Assembly (NCBI GenBank): GCA_964445765.1
Contig: CAYULD010000003.1
Location: 62,001 to 126,000 of the forward strand
From: JANPLD01 sp964445765
Lineage (GTDB): Bacteria; Pseudomonadota; Alphaproteobacteria; Rickettsiales; UBA8987
Direction: 5' to 3'
DNA: 64,000 bases
The position numbers and the translations under genes are program-made. Shown piece after piece: positions 61,731 through 64,000 of this stretch. The first letter of the stretch is position 1; every line of letters starts with the position of its first letter. The notes beneath the pieces are model-generated. The model saw only the letters and a program-made list of their open reading frames with translations, ran no database searches and had not been told where the DNA came from.

Positions 61731-63536
61731 ATGCCAACATATCGTGCACCAGTTAGAGATTTTCAATTTGCTCTGAAAGAGTGGTTGAATATTGAACAAT
61801 ATCAAAATTCGGGAATGGAGGGTTTTGAGGATCTCTCCTTCGTTGATGCAATTTTAGAAGAAGGGGCAAAATATTGTGAAGATGTTCTGCACCCAATAAA
61901 TCAATCAGGTGATATAGAGGGCTTAAAGCTAGAAAAAGGTGAAGATGGCTATAACAAAGTTATTCTGCCACAAGGCTTTAAGGAGGCTTACCAACAATAT
62001 GTTGAAAATGGCTGGGGCAGTTTTGCTTGCGATAAAGCATATGGCGGGCAGGGCTTGCCGAATGTTATAAATACGCCTTTCATTGAGATGGTTTGCTCTT
62101 CAAATCTATCATTTGGGCTAATCCCGGGTTTAACGCATGGTGCTTACTCAGCACTTCATTTATATGGCTCTGATGAGCAAAAACAAAAATATTTACCTAA
62201 GCTTTCAACCGGTGAGTGGACGGGTATAATGTGTTTAACAGAGCCACAAGCTGGAACGGATTTAGGTTTAATAACAACTCGTGCAGAAGCAAATTCTGAT
62301 GGTAGTTATGCAATTTATGGTAATAAAATATTTATTTCTTGTGGAGAGCACAACGCTGCAGAAAACATAGTGCATCTTATTCTTGCGAGGTTACCTAATG
62401 CTCCGGAAGGCGTGAAGGGTATTTCACTATTTGTTTCTTCAAAATATGATGTTCTGCAAGATGGCTCTATGGGTGAAAGAAACAAGGTAAATTGTGCCTC
62501 TTTTGAACATAAAATGGGTCTTCACGCAAGCCCAACTTGTGTGATGAATTATGATGGGGCTAAGGCTTGGCTTGTGGGTGAGCCTCACAAAGGCTTGCGT
62601 GCAATGTTTGCAATGATGAATGAAGCCCGCTTATTAGTTGGCATTCAGGGGCTTGGTATTGGTGAAATATCATATCAAAATGCACTTGCTTATGCAAAGG
62701 AAAGATTGCAGGGCAGGGCGCTTGCTGGTGCGAAATATCCTAATAAAAAAGCGGATCCAATCACTGTTCACCCAGATGTTCGCAGAATGTTATTATCTCA
62801 GCGTGCATTTGCTGAAGGTGGTAGAATTCTTGCACTTTGGATGGCATTAAATGTAGATATAATGCATAAACACCCAAATGAAGAGGAGCGAAAAATTGCT
62901 GATGATTTTGTTGCATTGATGACACCAATTACCAAAGCATATTTAACTGGTGAAGGAACGCAAGTTGCACATACTGGAATGCAGGTTCTTGGCGGTTATG
63001 GCTATATTAAAGAATATGGTATGGAGCAATTTTTGCGTGATTGCCGTATTACAGAAATTTATGAAGGAACAAACGGCGTGCAGGCGTTAGATTTAGTTGG
63101 GCGTAAAATGCCTATGGGAACAGGGCGTTTGTTGAGGCGTTTCTTCCACCCAGCACAAGAATTTGTAGATAGCAACAAAGATAATGAGCAAATGGCAGAA
63201 TTTACAAAACCTTTCTATCAAGGGTTAAAATCTCTGCGTCAAGCATCTCTCTGGATAGCTCAGAAATCCTTGGCTAATAAAGATGAGGCTGCAGGTGCAT
63301 CAGTTGATTATTTGAGGTTATTTTCATTAGTTGCAATAGGTTTCATCTGGACGAAATCTGCAAAAATCGCTCTTGATAAATTATCAGCAGGAACAGTAGA
63401 AAAAGCTTTTTATGAAGCCAAACTTGCAACCGCAAGGTTCTTCTTAAATCGTATTCTGCCTGAGCATTTCTCGCTACTGGCAAAAATCACAGCCGGTGTA
63501 AAACATATGGAAATCCCTGATTTAGAAGCGGCATAG
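61731..63536 (+). CDS. Acyl-CoA dehydrogenase (FadE-type)
   Basis: The 601-residue flavoenzyme oxidises acyl-CoA to trans-2-enoyl-CoA. Its start follows a strong AGGAGG. Visible motifs are MCLTEPQAGTDLG (FAD-binding), SCGEHNAAENIVHLILARLP, MNEARLLVGIQGLGIGE, and the catalytic-Glu region ITEIYEGTNGVQALDLVGRKM (about 447). Length and the C-terminal extension match the long FadE subfamily (Bacillus FadE, about 594 residues). It is the last gene of the operon; its TAG stop consists of TA, a likely insertion target, plus the first G of the adjacent MITE-like element. Confidence 0.94.
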   Translation: MPTYRAPVRDFQFALKEWLNIEQYQNSGMEGFEDLSFVDAILEEGAKYCEDVLHPINQSGDIEGLKLEKGEDGYNKVILPQGFKEAYQQYVENGWGSFACDKAYGGQGLPNVINTPFIEMVCSSNLSFGLIPGLTHGAYSALHLYGSDEQKQKYLPKLSTGEWTGIMCLTEPQAGTDLGLITTRAEANSDGSYAIYGNKIFISCGEHNAAENIVHLILARLPNAPEGVKGISLFVSSKYDVLQDGSMGERNKVNCASFEHKMGLHASPTCVMNYDGAKAWLVGEPHKGLRAMFAMMNEARLLVGIQGLGIGEISYQNALAYAKERLQGRALAGAKYPNKKADPITVHPDVRRMLLSQRAFAEGGRILALWMALNVDIMHKHPNEEERKIADDFVALMTPITKAYLTGEGTQVAHTGMQVLGGYGYIKEYGMEQFLRDCRITEIYEGTNGVQALDLVGRKMPMGTGRLLRRFFHPAQEFVDSNKDNEQMAEFTKPFYQGLKSLRQASLWIAQKSLANKDEAAGASVDYLRLFSLVAIGFIWTKSAKIALDKLSAGTVEKAFYEAKLATARFFLNRILPEHFSLLAKITAGVKHMEIPDLEAA

Positions 63537-63806
63537 GGCGTGTTGAAATTTAATTAGTAGAAGCGTTGCTTTATCAATTTTGGCAGAGAACAAGATAAAT
63601 TTTGAAGGAATAGTTATTCATATTTCAAAAAATTTATCGTAGTCAGTATGCCAAAATTGATAGCAACCCGAAGGGAAATGGCTATTTTTGCTATCTAGCT
63701 ACTAAAATTTGTTCGCAGATATGATTAACTATCTGTCTCCAAATTTTCTTGCTATATAACAAAAATAGCTCATTTCGCTTGCAACGAATTAAATGTCAAC
63801 ACGCCC
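63536..63806. mobile_element. 271-bp MITE-like element with terminal inverted repeats
   Basis: The ends are GGGCGTGTTGAAATTTAATT and the complement of GGGCGTGTTGACATTTAATT, 20-bp inverted repeats with one mismatch. TA flanks both sides, consistent with a TA target duplication. Inside, GTTGCTTTATCAATTTTGGCA (63567-63587) is inverted at 63650-63668, and a second nested inverted pair includes GGCTATTTTTGCTAT. No transposase frame is present, so it would be non-autonomous. TA duplications occur in IS630/Tc1-type and some IS5-group elements; the parent family is not determined. Confidence 0.75.
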
Positions 63807-63820
63807 TAGTATTATAAAAA

Positions 63821-64000
63821 CTAACCTTCTAATATCTTTTTAAGCTCTTGGTAACAGGTTTGCAGGTTCATTGCTTCCTTTGGGTTTTGATTGAGAAAAG
63901 CCTCAATTTTAGGGAAATATTTAATCGCGTTATCTATCTGTGCATCACTGCCTTTTCTATAAGCCCCAAGCCTAATAAGCTCCGCCATATCATTATAGGT
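63821..64000 (-). CDS. fliI: Flagellar export ATPase FliI, C-terminal end (continues beyond window)
   Basis: The last 59 codons read YNDMAELIRLGAYRKGSDAQIDNAI followed by KIEAFLNQNPKEA. YxxMAELIRLGAYxxGSDxxxDxAI is the C-terminal signature of FliI-type ATPases of the flagellar export apparatus (type III secretion homologues are similar). The 5' part lies past base 64000. It suggests that the organism has, or had, a flagellar or type III export system, in line with a tentative fliJ at 49440. Confidence 0.82.
   Translation of the reverse strand, partial: TYNDMAELIRLGAYRKGSDAQIDNAIKYFPKIEAFLNQNPKEAMNLQTCYQELKKILEG

Overview
The window is AT-rich (bases estimated by eye at roughly 30% GC), densely coding DNA that reads as an alphaproteobacterial chromosome fragment. 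One run of exactly 100 N at 14246-14345 marks an assembly gap, so this is a draft or metagenome scaffold. The mix is that of a moderately reduced genome, compatible with a basal Rickettsiales-like lineage. It has housekeeping genes (map, tsaD, ftsZ, htpG, mutS, der, prfB, rpsP, rimM, rpmE, ndk), LPS and cell-wall precursor genes (kdsB, glmU), scattered biosynthetic genes (bioA, serB, purK, pdxH, gpsA), type IV pilin-like proteins, a TonB receptor and the end of fliI. The taxonomic placement is inference; no rRNA is present.

Region 1 (1-10600): the end of map, then a minus-strand accessory block of five genes. The largest encodes a very divergent phosphoenolpyruvate-carboxylase-fold protein (1051 aa). 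It keeps the order of PEPC motifs but has lost two catalytic residues. The other four proteins (660, 858, 92 and 248 aa) I do not recognise. The block ends near a tRNA-Ser(UGA) gene, which suggests an island.

Region 2 (10700-24800): maf-bioA, a giant cysteine-rich protein with a prepilin N-terminus (interrupted by the gap), serB, tsaD, a COQ10/RatA-type START protein, a TolC/HlyD/ABC export operon whose ABC subunit has lost every nucleotide-binding motif, and pepA. Region 3 (25000-37300): htpG, pdxH, ftsZ, a ComF-like protein, a lipoprotein with a T4-lysozyme-like protein, an ExoD-like protein, purK, gpsA, rimM, rpsP and glmU, plus two short genes (DUF6898 and Trm112 families).

Region 4 (37400-49900): three tandem paralogous type IV pilin-like genes, der, prfB with its programmed +1 frameshift, an envelope operon (kdsB, DUF1189-like, TPR, SH3b), rpmE, rnhA, a TerC-family gene, ndk, 5-formyl-THF cyclo-ligase and a FliJ-like coiled coil. 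Region 5 (49800-57500): a GtrB/DPM-type glycosyltransferase, a TonB receptor overlapping an autoinducer-synthase-like acyltransferase gene, mutS, and a metalloprotease locus split by an (AT)11 microsatellite. Region 6 (57600-64000): a beta-oxidation operon resembling Bacillus fadNAE in protein architecture, with one unknown gene inserted, a 271-bp MITE-like element abutting the last stop codon, and the 3' end of fliI.

The best candidates for something undescribed are the PEPC-like protein and its orphan neighbours, the cysteine-rich prepilin, the export system with a dead ABC subunit, and the acyltransferase/TonB pair.
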